Assembly: GCA_900323505.1 (NCBI GenBank)
Contig: OOIN01000021.1
Location: 310,001-374,000, forward strand
Length of the DNA stretch: 64,000 nucleotides
Source of the DNA: Ustilago trichophora
Lineage: Eukaryota; Basidiomycota; Ustilaginomycetes; Ustilaginales; Ustilaginaceae
Direction of reading: 5' to 3'
Below are positions 22,701 to 33,954 of this stretch, piece after piece. The position numbers and the translations under genes were made by a program. The notes under the pieces were generated by a model. It did no database searches, was not told where the DNA came from, and worked only from the letters and a program-made list of their open reading frames with translations. The stretch's first letter is position 1. Each line of letters starts with the position of its first letter.

Positions 22701-23721
22701 GCTTCGAGACAAAGCAGAACAGCGGCCCGAGAGCGGTGGGCGAGTTGTCAAATGAGGTCACGCCAAACAAGGAAGGCAGTTGTCAGATGCGCCCGTCCCG
22801 TTGAACTTAAGAGTGCACATCGCACACAAAGGCAAAATTGTTCAAGATGCAGAGAAGATGCAGCTGATGCAATTCAAAGTGGGCGTAGGGGCCAATCCCA
22901 CCGCAGCTCAGACCAAGTTGACTCTCGTGGCTGGTGGTGCTGCTGCAAGGTGAGCATCAGGCTTGCTGCTGGCTGTCTGGGCTCGCGTGACAAGATCGCG
23001 TTGAGTAGATTCGCGCTCTCAAATTTCACCACGGCGCGCCATCCAACACTGTGGAAAGAAAAAAAAAGCCAACCCGCCCGGTACAGCACAGCGGAATGGC
23101 AAACATTCTGAGCTTGTTCCACTCACTTACACGAATCGCTCAGAGCCGTCGGTACAAATACAGTCGTAAGACAAGCCGGTGTATGCTCCTTCTTACTGTA
23201 CGCTGTTGTACTCCGCGTTCCGAGAAAGTCGAGAAAAAATCAATCAAAAAAAGGGTGCTGCAGCGCGTGCAACTGGCCTCAAACTCAGCCATAGCCACAG
23301 CCACGGCTCAGTTTCCACTCCTCCTTCCGCTGCTGTTACCACCCTTTTGGTCGACCATCTCCGCATGTCAAGCTCAGATCAGACCGTTTCTCATCATCCC
23401 TCATCCACTTGCGAACCGGAGCACTCACTCATCCCAACTCTCCCAGCCCAACGTACAGCATCACTCCACACCAACTCTTCCGCTCTTTATGCAGGTGCAG
23501 GTGCTATGCTTTGTCGGTCAGACTGCTGCCATCGTAAAGTAGATTGAACCCCGCTGACCAGCATCGCCACGAACTCCGTTGCCATTTCTTGCCCGCCCTC
23601 TGGACGCTCATACGGACGCATGACCATCACAAAGCTTGTCGCATCGTGCCCTCACACGTGAGAGGGTCCAAGTGTTGTGACCTCGAGCTCGCCACATCGC
23701 CCCGGCCCTCATCCTCTCACC
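19705..23721. other. Long intergenic region between the B cyclin and fbh1
   Basis: A 4.0-kb divergent upstream region. I see no supported gene. It contains a CT-rich microsatellite at about 21,627-21,655, A-tracts near 22,385 and 22,470, a CACGTG E-box at about 22,516-22,521 and an ACGCGT box at 22,695-22,700 inside the palindrome GCACGCGTGC. The boxes suit two cell-cycle or DNA-repair genes. A GTGAGT donor on the minus strand near 20,935 could belong to a 5' leader intron of the cyclin. Frames of 90-160 codons in this stretch look compositional. Confidence 0.4.
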
Positions 23722-23931
23722 ATGCAGCCACTCACACACATGGATCCGCTCCTGCATGCGCAGCGCCTCAACACCCTCCCTTTCAATCCACCAACCACCA
23801 ACAAACCTGCAAGTACGAGCATGACGCTAGCACACATACCGGCCAAACGACGCCAGCCGCCTTCCTCCTCTTTCTTCGCCCGACCAGAAGCATCGACAAG
23901 CGCAGCTGGGGCCGCAGCAGAGGCAGCCGCA

Positions 23932-23963
<32 letters not shown>

Positions 23964-26900
23964 TTCCGCTTCCAAGAGACCGCTCAAGAAGAAGATCGCC
24001 TCGTCCAACGATGACAGTCTCGCCGCCCGATTGCAGCCCAAGCTCTCGCAGACCTCTTGGCGCAGGTCCAAGTCGTATCAACATGTTGATCTCAGTGGTC
24101 CCACCCGAAGAACCGTTCTCGAATGGCTCCCTCGCGAGGTTGTCTTCATGGTCCTTCACCTCTTGTCCTTTCGCGATCTCCAGAGCCTGCTCCGAGCCGA
24201 TAAGAGGATGCGCCCTCTCGTGCACGCAAAGTCTTTTTGCCCCTGGCGGAAGCTTCTCGCTTCCTTCCTCCATCGCGAGCGACTCTACGACGACACCGTC
24301 GCTCTAGAGGAGGACTCTCTCTTTGACGGAACAGATCGCAACAGCGATCACCAAGACGATCAAGATGATGCGCGCCAAGACGCTGCACAGGCCGCGCAAC
24401 GCAACGGTCAGAATGGCGAAACGAGTGGCACCGAGGCATCGAGACCAACAAATCCCGATCAAGTCCAGATCGAACTAAACTTCCTACAAGCCTACGCTGA
24501 CATCATAAGCTGCCTTCAACTCAAAGCCGCCCCTCTCGACCTGCTGGAACTCGTACCTTGCCTCACGCGCCTCTGGCATGACCACCCCTCGTTTCAGCTG
24601 ATACGGAAATGGTGTCGAGATTTTGTAGTCGGTCGCGTCACTGCCGATCACATCTTTGGTGCCGTCGACCACGTTGTCGCAGTCGAAGTCCTTTGCGGCG
24701 TTCGCCTGTACCTTGCCGTCGTCCGCATCTCGCGTGCTTTCTCACAAGACCTGCCGCCCATCCAATCCGTTCGTATCCTCGACTACGACTGCCGCTCCGC
24801 CATCAACACCTTCTTCGAGCCCGATCGCATCTTGCCGGCACCAGGCGCCGATCTGACTTTCCAGCTGACCCACGAACAAGGTCGATTTGTCCGCAGAGAT
24901 GTCCGACCTGGCGAGCTGATCAAAGTGCAAGCCTTCGCTGGTACCGGCAAGACCAGATCGCTTCTGGCGTATGCCGAGCGTCGCCCGCACAAACGCTTCC
25001 TCTATATCGCCTTCAACAAGGCCGCCGCAGAGGAAGCCCGCCGTCGCTTCCCGGACCACGTTCAATGTCGCACCATGCATTCCGTCGCCCTCTGTCAAGT
25101 GGTCCGCACTGCTGGCCAGGATATTGGCGACTTGCGAGCACGCGACGTAGTTCGTCTGCTTGGTGAAAGTCTTCCCGAGGGACAGCTTGTACGTGCACAG
25201 GCCATGTCAACACAGACCGGAAGAGACCACCGCCTGACGCCGACTGCAGTTGCCACCTACGTCCTCGCCACCCTTCAGCGCTTCTTCTACTCGGACGACG
25301 CCACCATCATTCCTGACCGCCACGTTCCCACCAAGGTGGCAACCGACACCGACCTCAAGATCCGAGCTGTGGCCAGATGTGCCCAGGAGCTGTGGGACTT
25401 TATCCGACAAGGCGCACCGGATCGCAACGGCAAGTCGGTCAAGTGTCCTCACGATGCCTATGTCAAGCTGCTTCAGCTACAAGCACCCCATCATTCTGAG
25501 AACTTCTTCAAAGCTTTCGACGTGCTCCTTCTGGACGAGGCGCAGGATTTGTCGGCCGCACAGGTGTCCATCTTGCTGCGTGCCAAGAAGCACTGCGGCA
25601 TCCTCATCGTCGGTGACGTTTTCCAAAAGATCTACGGCTTCCGTGGAGGAACCGCAAAGGCGTTCAACGAGCGTCTGTATCCGTCTGCAGCCCACTTCCA
25701 GCTCACCAAGAGTTTCCGATTCGGCGATTCGGTCGCCAAGATCGCCACCGAGATGCTCGGTCTACGCAAGCCTGCTCCTTGGGAGCGCGCCACGGCCAAA
25801 CCCGTGCTCAGCGGCGCGCTAGGCATGGCCGATCGCGTGTATGCCGAAGCAAACGTCTTTCGTCAACAGCTCGAGCCACCATCAACGGAGCCAACGCAAG
25901 CCGCCACTCAGCAGCAGCAAGGTCAAGTGGGCGAAGCTATGCCGGAAACGCAACAAGAAGCTGATGCAAATCGAGCAGGGACGCTTGCCGATGTAATCCA
26001 AGGTCAGAGAGGCGAAGGCCAACAGGCCGTTGCTCTGCAGGTGGGCTCTGTCGGCCGGATGGGCCGAAGCGACGAGCTTGTTCGCCACACTCGGATCTTT
26101 CGATCCAACCGAAAGCTCTGTCTCACAGCGCTGGCGCTTTCTGCTTCGTTGCCACAACCGCACAAGATCTTTCTCAAGACGAGCCAATCACTTCAACCTG
26201 ATGCCATTGTGACACTATTACGCGATGCCCACATCCTCTATCACAACGACTCACGATCCATGTCGCGTAACTCGTTGCTTCGAGATTTTGCCAGCTGGAA
26301 AGACCTCGTTCAGCGTGTCGAAGCAGAAGGGTCTGGCGAGAGCAAGCTCAGTCTGGCTGTAGCCCTTGGTGGCCTCTTGGCGAGCTCAGACTTTCTCGAC
26401 CAAGTTGCGCAGCTGGAGACGCGCTTTGCAGATACCGAAGGAGCCGCCACTGTGATCCTGACAACGGTACATCAGGCGAAAGGTCTTGAGTGGGATTGCG
26501 TCTTTGTGGAAGACGATTTCCGCCCCATTTTCGGCAGTGACAAGACGCAGCGGGTCGAAGTGGCGAGCTACTGGCACCAGGACGAGCTAAATCACCTCTA
26601 TGTAGCCCTTACGAGAGCCAAGCGACAATTGGTGGTATCAAAGGTGGTCCTCCAGTGGATCGCTGCCATCCGCGGTCTGTATCGATATCGACTCCTGACG
26701 AGCAACAGCAACACGAGCATGGGAAAAACGGGCTTATGTCCTCACTGCAACGCATCAAAGCATCCTCTGGTGATCAAAGAATACCGCTTGGCTTGTTTCG
26801 ACTTTCTCAACCCGCGGTGCAACGACCCTCACTCCCAAGCTCAGACTGCTCCTCCCACCACAAGTCACGACCCGGCGCCATTGAGCAGCGTGATCGGATG

Positions 26901-27213
26901 CACCGGCTGTCTGTCGGACCCCAACACACCGGTTCATATGGATGCCTTGATGGACCCAGATCTGGCCCTGTTCGTCGCAACGGCTCCCAAAATCACCCGT
27001 CAACGCCCCCACCCGCCGAAACAGCCCGAGAGCGAAGAGGAGAAGGAGTCAAAGCCCAAGACTGCAGCAGTAACCGCGGCAACTGGGCAAGGTACTTTCA
27101 AGATGGATCCAAGCAAACATGCATTTTTGAAGGCCGACCATAGGAGCATGAAATGGGCTATCATGCATCATGAGTACAAGCGGGCTGTGTATGGATGGTT
27201 CCAGGACGACTGA
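23722..27213 (+). CDS. fbh1: F-box DNA helicase Fbh1 (UvrD/SF1 family)
   Basis: A 1163-aa 3'-5' DNA helicase that restrains Rad51 recombination and also serves as an SCF F-box subunit. From ATG 23722: a disordered leader with a poly-Ala run (about 64-83), an F-box at about 130-175 containing L-P-R-E-V-V and L-L-S-F-R-D-L-Q, then UvrD-type helicase motifs. Walker A is A-F-A-G-T-G-K-T at 404-411, Walker B L-L-L-D-E-A-Q-D at 602-609, motif V H-Q-A-K-G-L-E-W-D at 917-925, motif VI Y-V-A-L-T-R-A-K-R at 960-968. A Cys-pair segment near 1015-1070 follows. All helicase motifs are intact and no intron is visible. Fission yeast Fbh1 is shorter (about 880 aa); the excess is in the leader and a Gln-rich insert around 715-770. 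Confidence 0.93.
23932..23962 (+). repeat. GCC trinucleotide run coding poly-alanine in fbh1
   Basis: About ten perfect GCC units, with flanking GCA/GCC, encode an alanine run upstream of the F-box. Such runs are prone to slippage. Confidence 0.85.
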
Positions 27214-27521
27214 TGGTCGAGGAGCGACAAAAAAAAATGCAAGGAGGGGTATAAATCAAGGTGGAGGGAGCAAAGGGGCGACAAAGGAGGAAAGAAGGAG
27301 TGCTGAAGGAAGCCTCAGGTTTCGCTTTTTCAGACAAATGTAACAGTATCAGCATCAAGCTCTCTTATCGGCGTCTCACCGCCGGCATAATCACAGTCAA
27401 TCACACGAAGGCCAACGTAGCCATTATACCAGATGAATACCAAAAGAGTCGTATGACAGCGGGAGAAGAGAGAGAAAAGAGGTACAAGAAAGCAAGCGCC
27501 GCTTTGATCGCTCTTGCGTTT
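27214..27521. other. Intergenic between convergent fbh1 and the BolA gene
   Basis: 308 bp of shared 3' flank. An A-run at about 27,229-27,235 lies just after the fbh1 stop. Nothing else is seen. Confidence 0.5.
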
Positions 27522-28428
27522 TTACACGCCAGCCATACCGAACATGCCCGTTGCGTCTCTGACCCTAGCCACGTCGCTTGCGCTTAAATGATGCTTCTGG
27601 CTGAGGAAGAAATCTTCAAAGATGCGTTCGATCTCTGCATCTCCCGGCGATCTGCCGGATGGGCCTGGCGAAGCGGCACCGGCCTCTACGTTGGGGCCCG
27701 AGAACTGGAGCTCGAGGTAGGATCGCAAGCCGGTCCAAAACTCGGTTGAGCGAATGCGATTTTCGTGCAATCTCGAGATGCTCGGGCTGAGCGGTGGGGG
27801 AACTGCGGTGCCTGGGTACTGGGTTGATCCGCCTGGCTGTGCGCCTGGGCTGAGAGGTTTCCCGGCGTTACGGGCCGAGAGGCCTGAAAGGGTCTCGTCG
27901 TCCGTAGTGAGGGTCAGCTCCGGGATCGAGACTCCCGAAGCGGTGCGGTTGTGCGAAGGGCGAGAGGAGGAAGCAGAAGAGGTGATGATGGGTGCCGGTG
28001 CTTGCAGATCTGCCGAGGTGGGCTTGGTGGAAGATGGTGCAGGAGCAGGGTCGGAAGAGGTCGAGGTTGAGGTGGAGGAGGAGGTAGACATCTTTTCGTA
28101 CTGAGCAACGGTGTAGGTCTTTTGCGAAAAGGCGTGAAGCTGGGCGATTTCATCTTTGAGAAGTTCGTTGACCATGCGATGACGCTTAAGCGTGTTGAGA
28201 CCTTCAAAGGCGTCACTGACGATGACTACATCGTATGCTTGACCGCAGCCGCCCGAGACGTCGGAGACCACCTGTCAGCGGAACAAGGGAGCAAACATCA
28301 AAGCGTCACATCAAAGATTAGTGTGTCATTCTCTATCATCGAAATGATGGAATGTAGCTACTCACCAAAGTGGAGACGTTCTGCACTTTTTGCCGGATAG
28401 CAGTTTCGAGCTCTTGTGACGAGACCAT
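27522..28428 (-). CDS. BolA-family protein with long C-terminal extension, two exons
   Basis: Exon 1 28428-28366 (21 codons), intron 28365-28272 (94 bp, GTGAGT...ACAG), exon 2 28271-27522; 270 aa. The first about 75 residues form a BolA domain: a conserved cysteine C30 in S-G-G-C-G, then V-S-D-A-F-E-G-L and R-H-R-M-V-N-E-L-L at about 51-59, and invariant-type H67 in L-H-A-F-S. BolA proteins pair with monothiol glutaredoxins and take part in iron-sulfur cluster handling; this one looks like the BolA1/Uvi31 group. Typical members are 80-120 aa. Here about 195 further residues follow: a Ser/Thr/Pro-rich linker, then a compact C-terminal segment with F-W-T-G-L-R-S-Y-L-E-L and I-F-E-D-F-F-L. The extension's role is unknown. 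It is divergent from nta1. Confidence 0.85.
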
Positions 28429-29566
28429 GGCTGTAGATGTATGAGGTTCCTTTCGGTATCTTTCGAGAATGTCTTGCGATGGGTGAAGGGTATTGTCCAG
28501 ATCCAAGCCTCAAAGCCAAAAGAAAGAGAAAAAAAGAGCGATCGTAGACGATGGTGATGTGGATGCAAGCCAAAGTTGATGCCAAATCCAAGATCTGATA
28601 TCAGCAAGCGCAAGTAGTGTGCGGGTGTGTGTGTGTGAGATGTGCAGCACAGCCCTTTTGCAGCGCGGGACTTGAAAAAGAAAAACAAAAAAAAGAAAAG
28701 AAAGAAATCTGGGCGCGTCTCGACTTGACCCTTTCTTTTTGACAGGAAAGAGGAAAAAGCTGTGGAATGCGCCAATTGTGACTGGCTTGTGCTCAAAAAG
28801 GAAAGAGACGCGACTCCCCCGGCTTCCGCATGCTTGCGTGTCTCGCGAGATGGATGGGCTCTGAGACACTCTTTCTTGCTGATCTTCACCAACACTTCGA
28901 TACAGTAACTCAGACAGCTGAGAAGTGGCGGACTGAAAGAGGGATCAGAGCGATGGTAATGACCGAACGCCAACATTTGTCTTGGAGCTAGAGTGATGGT
29001 TGTTATTGTTTGGATTGAATGCAGAGGACCAATGCAGCGCAAACTGGCCCGTAGCTTGCTGAGCAATTGCCCCAAACTGGGTACAATGGGGTCAGACCTC
29101 ACTCGATGTGGCTCTGTTTGGCATCGTAGGATCTGGGGAACACGAACAGAAGCTGAACTGAATGGCAAAAGCCTTTGCCAATGGCATTCTGGCGTGATTG
29201 GCTGCGACGTCGAAATTGTTAGACCTACTTTTGTCTTTTCTCGTTCGGGGATTTTTTTCTCCACAACTGGGACTAGGATGGTTGGACCCTGAGCTGACGC
29301 TTCTTCCTAAAACCACCTTCCGGACCAACCTTCTTCACACGATCCCCTCCCTTTGAACAAGGGCTTGGCGTGCAACCATCGGAATAACGACACGCAGGGG
29401 CACTGCTCTAGTCACGATTTCTTGCTTCGTCCCATCGAAGGCCGCGCGAGGGTTGGCTTCAGGTTCCCTTCGGCAGTGCTGGCCCTCCTCCTCGACACTC
29501 TTGGCTTCTCGTCTTTGCCATATATCCTTCAGCCACCGATCGCATCGAAGTGCTGCTTTCTCAGTC
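28429..29566. other. Divergent promoter region of the BolA gene and nta1
   Basis: A 1.14-kb gap with GT repeats near 28,625 and A-rich runs near 28,680-28,700. No supported gene; the long minus-strand frame at 28,362-29,264 overlaps the BolA first exon and has no recognisable domain. Confidence 0.45.
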
Positions 29567-30724
29567 ATGTCACAATCGCAAGAAACACGGATCGCCTGCG
29601 TTCAATTCGATTCCAAACACGCTGATGTGGCTCAAAACACCCACACTGTTCTCAATCTCGTCACACAGCTCATCTCCGACAGAGACTCAAATCCGATCCA
29701 CCTTGTCGTCCTCCCCGAACTCGCACTCACAGGCTACGTTTTCACAAGCAGGCAAGACATCGACCCACTCCTTGAAGACGCCGCTAGCTTCCAGGCTCCT
29801 CCTCCTCTTCCATCACCATCTGCTTCGCCCACGTCAATCGAGTCATCCCCATCCTCCTTCATTACCGCATGCATTGACTCATGCGCTTCATCGAGCCAAC
29901 CAAGCCTCACACTTGCCTCCCACCTTGCGCAGCAGCTTCATTGCTACGTTGTGATCGGCTTTCCGGAACGCTCTTCACATGCTCCCTCCAACGTTTCATC
30001 CTCCCCACCCACAAATGTCAAGGGCATGATCGGTCCAGCTTTCGACGCCAGGCCTCAAGACGTCCGAAATGCAGAGATCTCGGCAGATGAAGGCGTCTCT
30101 GTCGGCGCTCCGAGTGGTCGTGCTTTCAACTCAGCTGCTCTACTTGCCCCTGATGGCTCGCTCCAGCACGTCTTTCGCAAACACTTTCTCTTTGACACGG
30201 ACCGAGTCTGGGCCTCTGAAGGCGGTGGGTTTGAGGCGATTCATCTACCTACTCTGGGCAACGTCTGTGTGGCGATCTGTATGGATCTCAATCCTTTTGA
30301 ATTCCGAACTCCCTTCGAAAGCTGCGAGCTGGCCTCGTTCTGCGTAGACAGGAATGTCGACTTGCTCGTCATGCCCATGGCATGGCTGCTCCCCAAAGAC
30401 GAACACGACAGAATCGACCAAAAACCGAGCCTCTCTACGATCAACTACTGGGCCATGCGATGTATGCCCTTTTTCGATCGTCAGAGCCCATCACCTACGC
30501 CCTATCAACCCACATCAACGTCCGTGCACACTGACAACGGAGACCCTTCCAGCGGCGGCAAAATGAGATATCTCGTTACCACCAACCGTGCAGGAACTGA
30601 AGCAACCTCCACCTTTGCGGGCTCTTCGTGCGTGCTTCAAATGAAGCCAGCTCAGCGTCCTCTCCTGCTCGACTGCCTCGGAGCTTCACAGGAAGCCTGC
30701 CTTGTTGTCTCCCTCCCTCCTTGA
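29567..30724 (+). CDS. nta1: Nta1-like protein N-terminal asparagine/glutamine amidase (nitrilase fold)
   Basis: A 385-aa carbon-nitrogen hydrolase likely to deamidate N-terminal Asn or Gln in the Arg/N-degron pathway. The start at 29567 gives I-A-C-V-Q-F-D-S within the first 15 residues, the usual nitrilase beginning. The catalytic triad is visible: E51 in V-L-P-E-L-A-L-T-G-Y, K205 in F-R-K-H-F-L-F and C238 in A-I-C-M-D-L-N-P-F. The sequence C-M-D-L-N-P is characteristic of Nta1. A Ser/Pro-rich insert (about 85-170) makes it a little different from yeast Nta1 (457 aa). This is the last core gene: the effector array starts 119 bp after its stop, in the same direction. Confidence 0.85.
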   Translation: MSQSQETRIACVQFDSKHADVAQNTHTVLNLVTQLISDRDSNPIHLVVLPELALTGYVFTSRQDIDPLLEDAASFQAPPPLPSPSASPTSIESSPSSFITACIDSCASSSQPSLTLASHLAQQLHCYVVIGFPERSSHAPSNVSSSPPTNVKGMIGPAFDARPQDVRNAEISADEGVSVGAPSGRAFNSAALLAPDGSLQHVFRKHFLFDTDRVWASEGGGFEAIHLPTLGNVCVAICMDLNPFEFRTPFESCELASFCVDRNVDLLVMPMAWLLPKDEHDRIDQKPSLSTINYWAMRCMPFFDRQSPSPTPYQPTSTSVHTDNGDPSSGGKMRYLVTTNRAGTEATSTFAGSSCVLQMKPAQRPLLLDCLGASQEACLVVSLPP

Positions 30725-30753
30725 TCCGCTATTCCCTGCTCCAGACGCACACA

Positions 30754-30759
30754 TATATA
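30754..30759 (+). promoter_or_regulatory. TATA box of effector gene A
   Basis: TATATA lies 84 bp before the start of gene A and only 30 bp after the nta1 stop codon. Similar boxes precede most genes of the array but were not noticed in front of the core genes. Confidence 0.55.
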
Positions 30760-30842
30760 GCATGCTCCTCGTCATTCTTGCTTCCCAATCCGCCCTTCAG
30801 CATCACTCTTCCCCTCTGCATCGACTCTCGCTTCCATTCGCC

Positions 30843-32000
30843 ATGAAGCTGCTCCTCTTGATGCGCTCGAGCGTCATCACAGCCGCCGTGGCTCTGCTGA
30901 TGACGTCTCTGATCTTCACAGCTGCTATGCGCCCTGGCGAGGCGAGCTCTTCGTCTGGGCCCTCGGCCGGCCCCTCTGGATCTGGAACTGTGCGGTCTCG
31001 TATGGATCTGGACACGTACATCGGAAAGCTCAAAGCTCGAAACATAGATAAAGTTCATCCGAGCATCTCGGGGCGTCATACTGGACACCTGCTTCCCGAT
31101 GTCCCATTCTACGGACGAATCCCAGTCTTCACTACAGACTCTCGAGTTGAGGCTGTTGAACAGGCGCTGGTCGACTATAAACGGCTTGTTATTGTAGACT
31201 TACAGAGAGGCACTGCGCGTGATGTCGTTTACTACAGGGGTTCGATCCTACAGGAGGGCGAATTACCGCCAGAGCAAGTTCAAAAGTTTCTCTTCATGTA
31301 CAAGTTCGATGGGAACCTTCATGTTTTGATGAAGCATTTCCAACCTGGTGCGCCCCAGGGTCGATATTGGCCGCAACGTTTACCCGAACAAGGTCCAGTC
31401 GACCATTTGCCGCATTTCGATCAAGTACCCATCCTCAAATCGAGACAGCAAGATCTGCCTCATATGCTCGGCGCATCTAGGTCGGGGGCCCGAAAGTTTT
31501 GGCTCAGGAGACCAGACGGCGACTACCTGATCGACCCGCATGCTCAGCCACACCACTCCGGCGAAAACATATACAAGGTCCCAGTAATACAGATTGCCAG
31601 CGAAGCCCAAACGCAAAACATCAACGAGGTCCTGCAGGCTTACGGAAACGCAGAGCAGCAGTACGGTGAGGGCACAGCTTCGTTAAGGTATGGTGCGCCC
31701 GTACCACTGTCAAGGGAGTATCAGCGGGAGCGGATCAAGCCACCGCGGCTGCATAAGTACAAGCGTTTCACCATGATTGGGGGAACGAGGCCAGAGCTTC
31801 TATTAGCCCTGCAAAAAGACGGCCGCTATCGCCTATACGATACTGTGGACCCACACAATGGCCCCTACAAGGTAATAGTGAAGAATCCTCGCGCTCCTCC
31901 TGGCACTCCCATGGATATTGGAATCGAGCTACTGACTCCGGCGGAACGACAGTCAGAGTCATTTTTAGAAAGAATGCGCCTGATTCAGCTGCCGCACTGA
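30843..32000 (+). CDS. Secreted protein, class 1 member A (candidate effector)
   Basis: 385 aa. ATG 30843 begins a signal peptide (hydrophobic core about residues 9-27) followed by a Ser/Gly/Pro-rich linker. No known family is recognised. By alignment with its neighbours it has three copies of one module: I-P-V at 93-95 then A-L-V-D-Y; V-P-I at 195-197 then M-L-G-A-S and F-W-L; G-A-P-V-P at 284-288 then A-L-Q-K-D-G-R-Y-R-L-Y. Between modules 1 and 2 lies the class signature H-V-L-M-K-H at 160-165. The mature part has essentially no cysteine, so it is not a disulfide-rich apoplastic effector. It is the founder-end gene of the array and is the most divergent of class 1. Function is unknown; secretion is inferred from the leader, and an effector role from context. 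Confidence 0.8.
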   Translation: MKLLLLMRSSVITAAVALLMTSLIFTAAMRPGEASSSSGPSAGPSGSGTVRSRMDLDTYIGKLKARNIDKVHPSISGRHTGHLLPDVPFYGRIPVFTTDSRVEAVEQALVDYKRLVIVDLQRGTARDVVYYRGSILQEGELPPEQVQKFLFMYKFDGNLHVLMKHFQPGAPQGRYWPQRLPEQGPVDHLPHFDQVPILKSRQQDLPHMLGASRSGARKFWLRRPDGDYLIDPHAQPHHSGENIYKVPVIQIASEAQTQNINEVLQAYGNAEQQYGEGTASLRYGAPVPLSREYQRERIKPPRLHKYKRFTMIGGTRPELLLALQKDGRYRLYDTVDPHNGPYKVIVKNPRAPPGTPMDIGIELLTPAERQSESFLERMRLIQLPH

Positions 32001-32856
32001 TGCGACCTGATATGTTTCTCAGCAAGTTTCTACATCAGTCTCGAATCGCTTCACTTGGGCACGTCCTTAGCTTAGCTGCACTCTGCTCTCCTTTTTCTGA
32101 TCGCCCATCTCATAGCCTTTTGCAAGACTTATGGGGCCCACTCTCGCCGATATCGCTGCACTCGACTCGACTTGCTTTAGTTTGCGAATTCAATCTTGTT
32201 GTGCAGAAGCTACTTCCCACGGTCCCTAGCCTTCAGTGAATAGCCCCACTACTAAACCCTGCCTGTGCGTTGATGTGAATATGTGGTTCCATCGCTCTAT
32301 ACAAAACAATACTCTGATTCGGAGTGCGAATTGAATTCTTATATTATACTTGGTGATGTCGGACAGGTCAGTTTGCCAAGCAAGGTTGGACCCCACGCAA
32401 CTCTGGGTTGCTGTTGGTGGGCCACCGAGAGATGAACGTGCGAAACGGAGCTTGTGGGACTCACGATTCAGGCTCGCAACGTTCTCACGGATGTACGTAC
32501 TGGCCCGCTACGTGGCGGCTTCATATTTTTATGCATGCACCGAGAACTCGAATCCGTATGTAATCTGGCGGGAAAGGCCTAGTCAAGTCTGTCATGCAAG
32601 AGAAGAGAATGTACTGAAGGCATCTGCCAATAGGGATAGGGGGAAGGGCTAGATGGCTACACAGATGCGTTTCCGACCCACCACAAACGCTCTGTGGCTG
32701 CACAGCTGGTCGTAAAAATCTCCTTTCGACATTCTGAAAAGGGCAGCGAGAGTGATTCTGTTCCGCAAAGCCTATATACAGCGAGGTCTGGAAGAAGTGC
32801 GAGAACAATCCCATCGTTCTCATCCAAGACGCAATCGTTCTCCGCTGTGACTCGTT
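32001..32856. other. Intergenic upstream of gene B, with duplicated promoter segment
   Basis: About 32,353-32,530 matches 34,174-34,330 upstream of gene C (shared blocks such as CGCAACT, GAAACGGA and CTCGCA in the same order). A TATATA box lies at 32,773-32,778, 79 bp before the start of gene B. No gene is seen. Confidence 0.5.
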
Positions 32857-33954
32857 ATGAAGCTGTTTCGCCTGATATCCTCCGGTCTTGCCTTAGCCAT
32901 CGTCAGTGCGCTCATCCTACCGCTCAGATGCATTGCTACAGGCGGCAGCAACAGGGCAGGCACTTCGTCGTCAAGAACACCTGGAGGCGCTGTGACAGAT
33001 GCAGATAAGTTTTTCCAGCAACTCGTTTCGGATCATTTTCAAAGGATGGATCAGACGATCCAAGACCAACCTCACTTTCGTCCTTACCCGACTATTCCTT
33101 TCCTCCATGGACTGCCCATATTCACCCCTACGGCGAACGTGAAAGTGGCCGGACAGGCGCTCCAAGACTATAGATCGATTCTTGTGGTAGAGCCCAACAA
33201 GAAAGAGGGCTTTAAAGTTCGCATCTCAGGCCTATATCTTGGTAAAGATGCCATTGAGGAGTCGAACCTGAAAAAGACACAGTTTCTCCTAAGTCTTCCC
33301 GAAGGCGCGCACATTCTACAGAAACATTTTGCACGAAAACCCTTCAACAGCAACTATCCAATTCCATTGCCTAAGTGGGAAGAAACCATTCATCTACCCC
33401 ATTACAACGGTATGCCCATCATCACAGCTGGCTCTGAAACCGACACGCTGGGACACATGCGGAAAGCCGCTTATGAGAGCCCTTTCGGATTCTATTACGA
33501 ACGATATCCTCACCCACCTGTCCTCATTCTTCCACGAAGCGACGAAGATATAGGCTACACCTCCTCCAAGCAGACCTTGGCCGAGATCCATACTATCAAG
33601 CCCGAGCACAAGAGAGCAGAAAAGAAATTCGGCAAGGAACTCGCTGCCATCTTGTACGGTCCTTCCATACCTGTAGACAGTCGTTTTCAAGAATCCCGGG
33701 AGGTGTGGCGAGAGCTGCCGCGATACGCGCCTGGCGAAAACTACGAAACCATGGCCGAGTCACTGCAAAAGTACGGTCGCTTTCAATTCGACGTTCCCGG
33801 TCGCGGCGCCATCAGCTCTTACGTGGTGGAACTGCTGAATCCCAATGATCATGACCAGACGCCCATGGAAATCAGGATGAGGCCTCTGCCTGAGACAGAG
33901 GAGGGGGGAAAGTCGCTGCTCTCGGGAGTTGCTCGAGCTCATCCTCCGATATGA
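32857..33954 (+). CDS. Secreted protein, class 1 member B (candidate effector)
   Basis: 365 aa with a clear signal peptide (hydrophobic about residues 8-25, cleavage likely near C25-I-A-T). Module marks: G-L-P-I-F at 85-89 followed by A-L-Q-D-Y; H-I-L-Q-K-H at 152-157; G-M-P-I-I at 185-189 with F-Y-Y; P-S-I-P-V at 269-273; L-Q-K-Y-G-R-F-Q-F at 303-311. The C-terminus S-L-L-S-G-V-A-R-A-H-P is shared with gene C, and upstream regions also match, so B and C are a tandem pair. The post-signal linker N-R-A-G-T-S-S-S aligns with the E-A-G-P-S motif of other members. Function unknown. Confidence 0.82.
   Translation: MKLFRLISSGLALAIVSALILPLRCIATGGSNRAGTSSSRTPGGAVTDADKFFQQLVSDHFQRMDQTIQDQPHFRPYPTIPFLHGLPIFTPTANVKVAGQALQDYRSILVVEPNKKEGFKVRISGLYLGKDAIEESNLKKTQFLLSLPEGAHILQKHFARKPFNSNYPIPLPKWEETIHLPHYNGMPIITAGSETDTLGHMRKAAYESPFGFYYERYPHPPVLILPRSDEDIGYTSSKQTLAEIHTIKPEHKRAEKKFGKELAAILYGPSIPVDSRFQESREVWRELPRYAPGENYETMAESLQKYGRFQFDVPGRGAISSYVVELLNPNDHDQTPMEIRMRPLPETEEGGKSLLSGVARAHPPI

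Noticed and set aside
28362..29264. 300-codon minus-strand frame between the BolA gene and nta1
   Set aside because: It overlaps the BolA first exon and promoter, and is Phe/Leu/Ser-rich from A-tracts; the spliced BolA model explains the region better.
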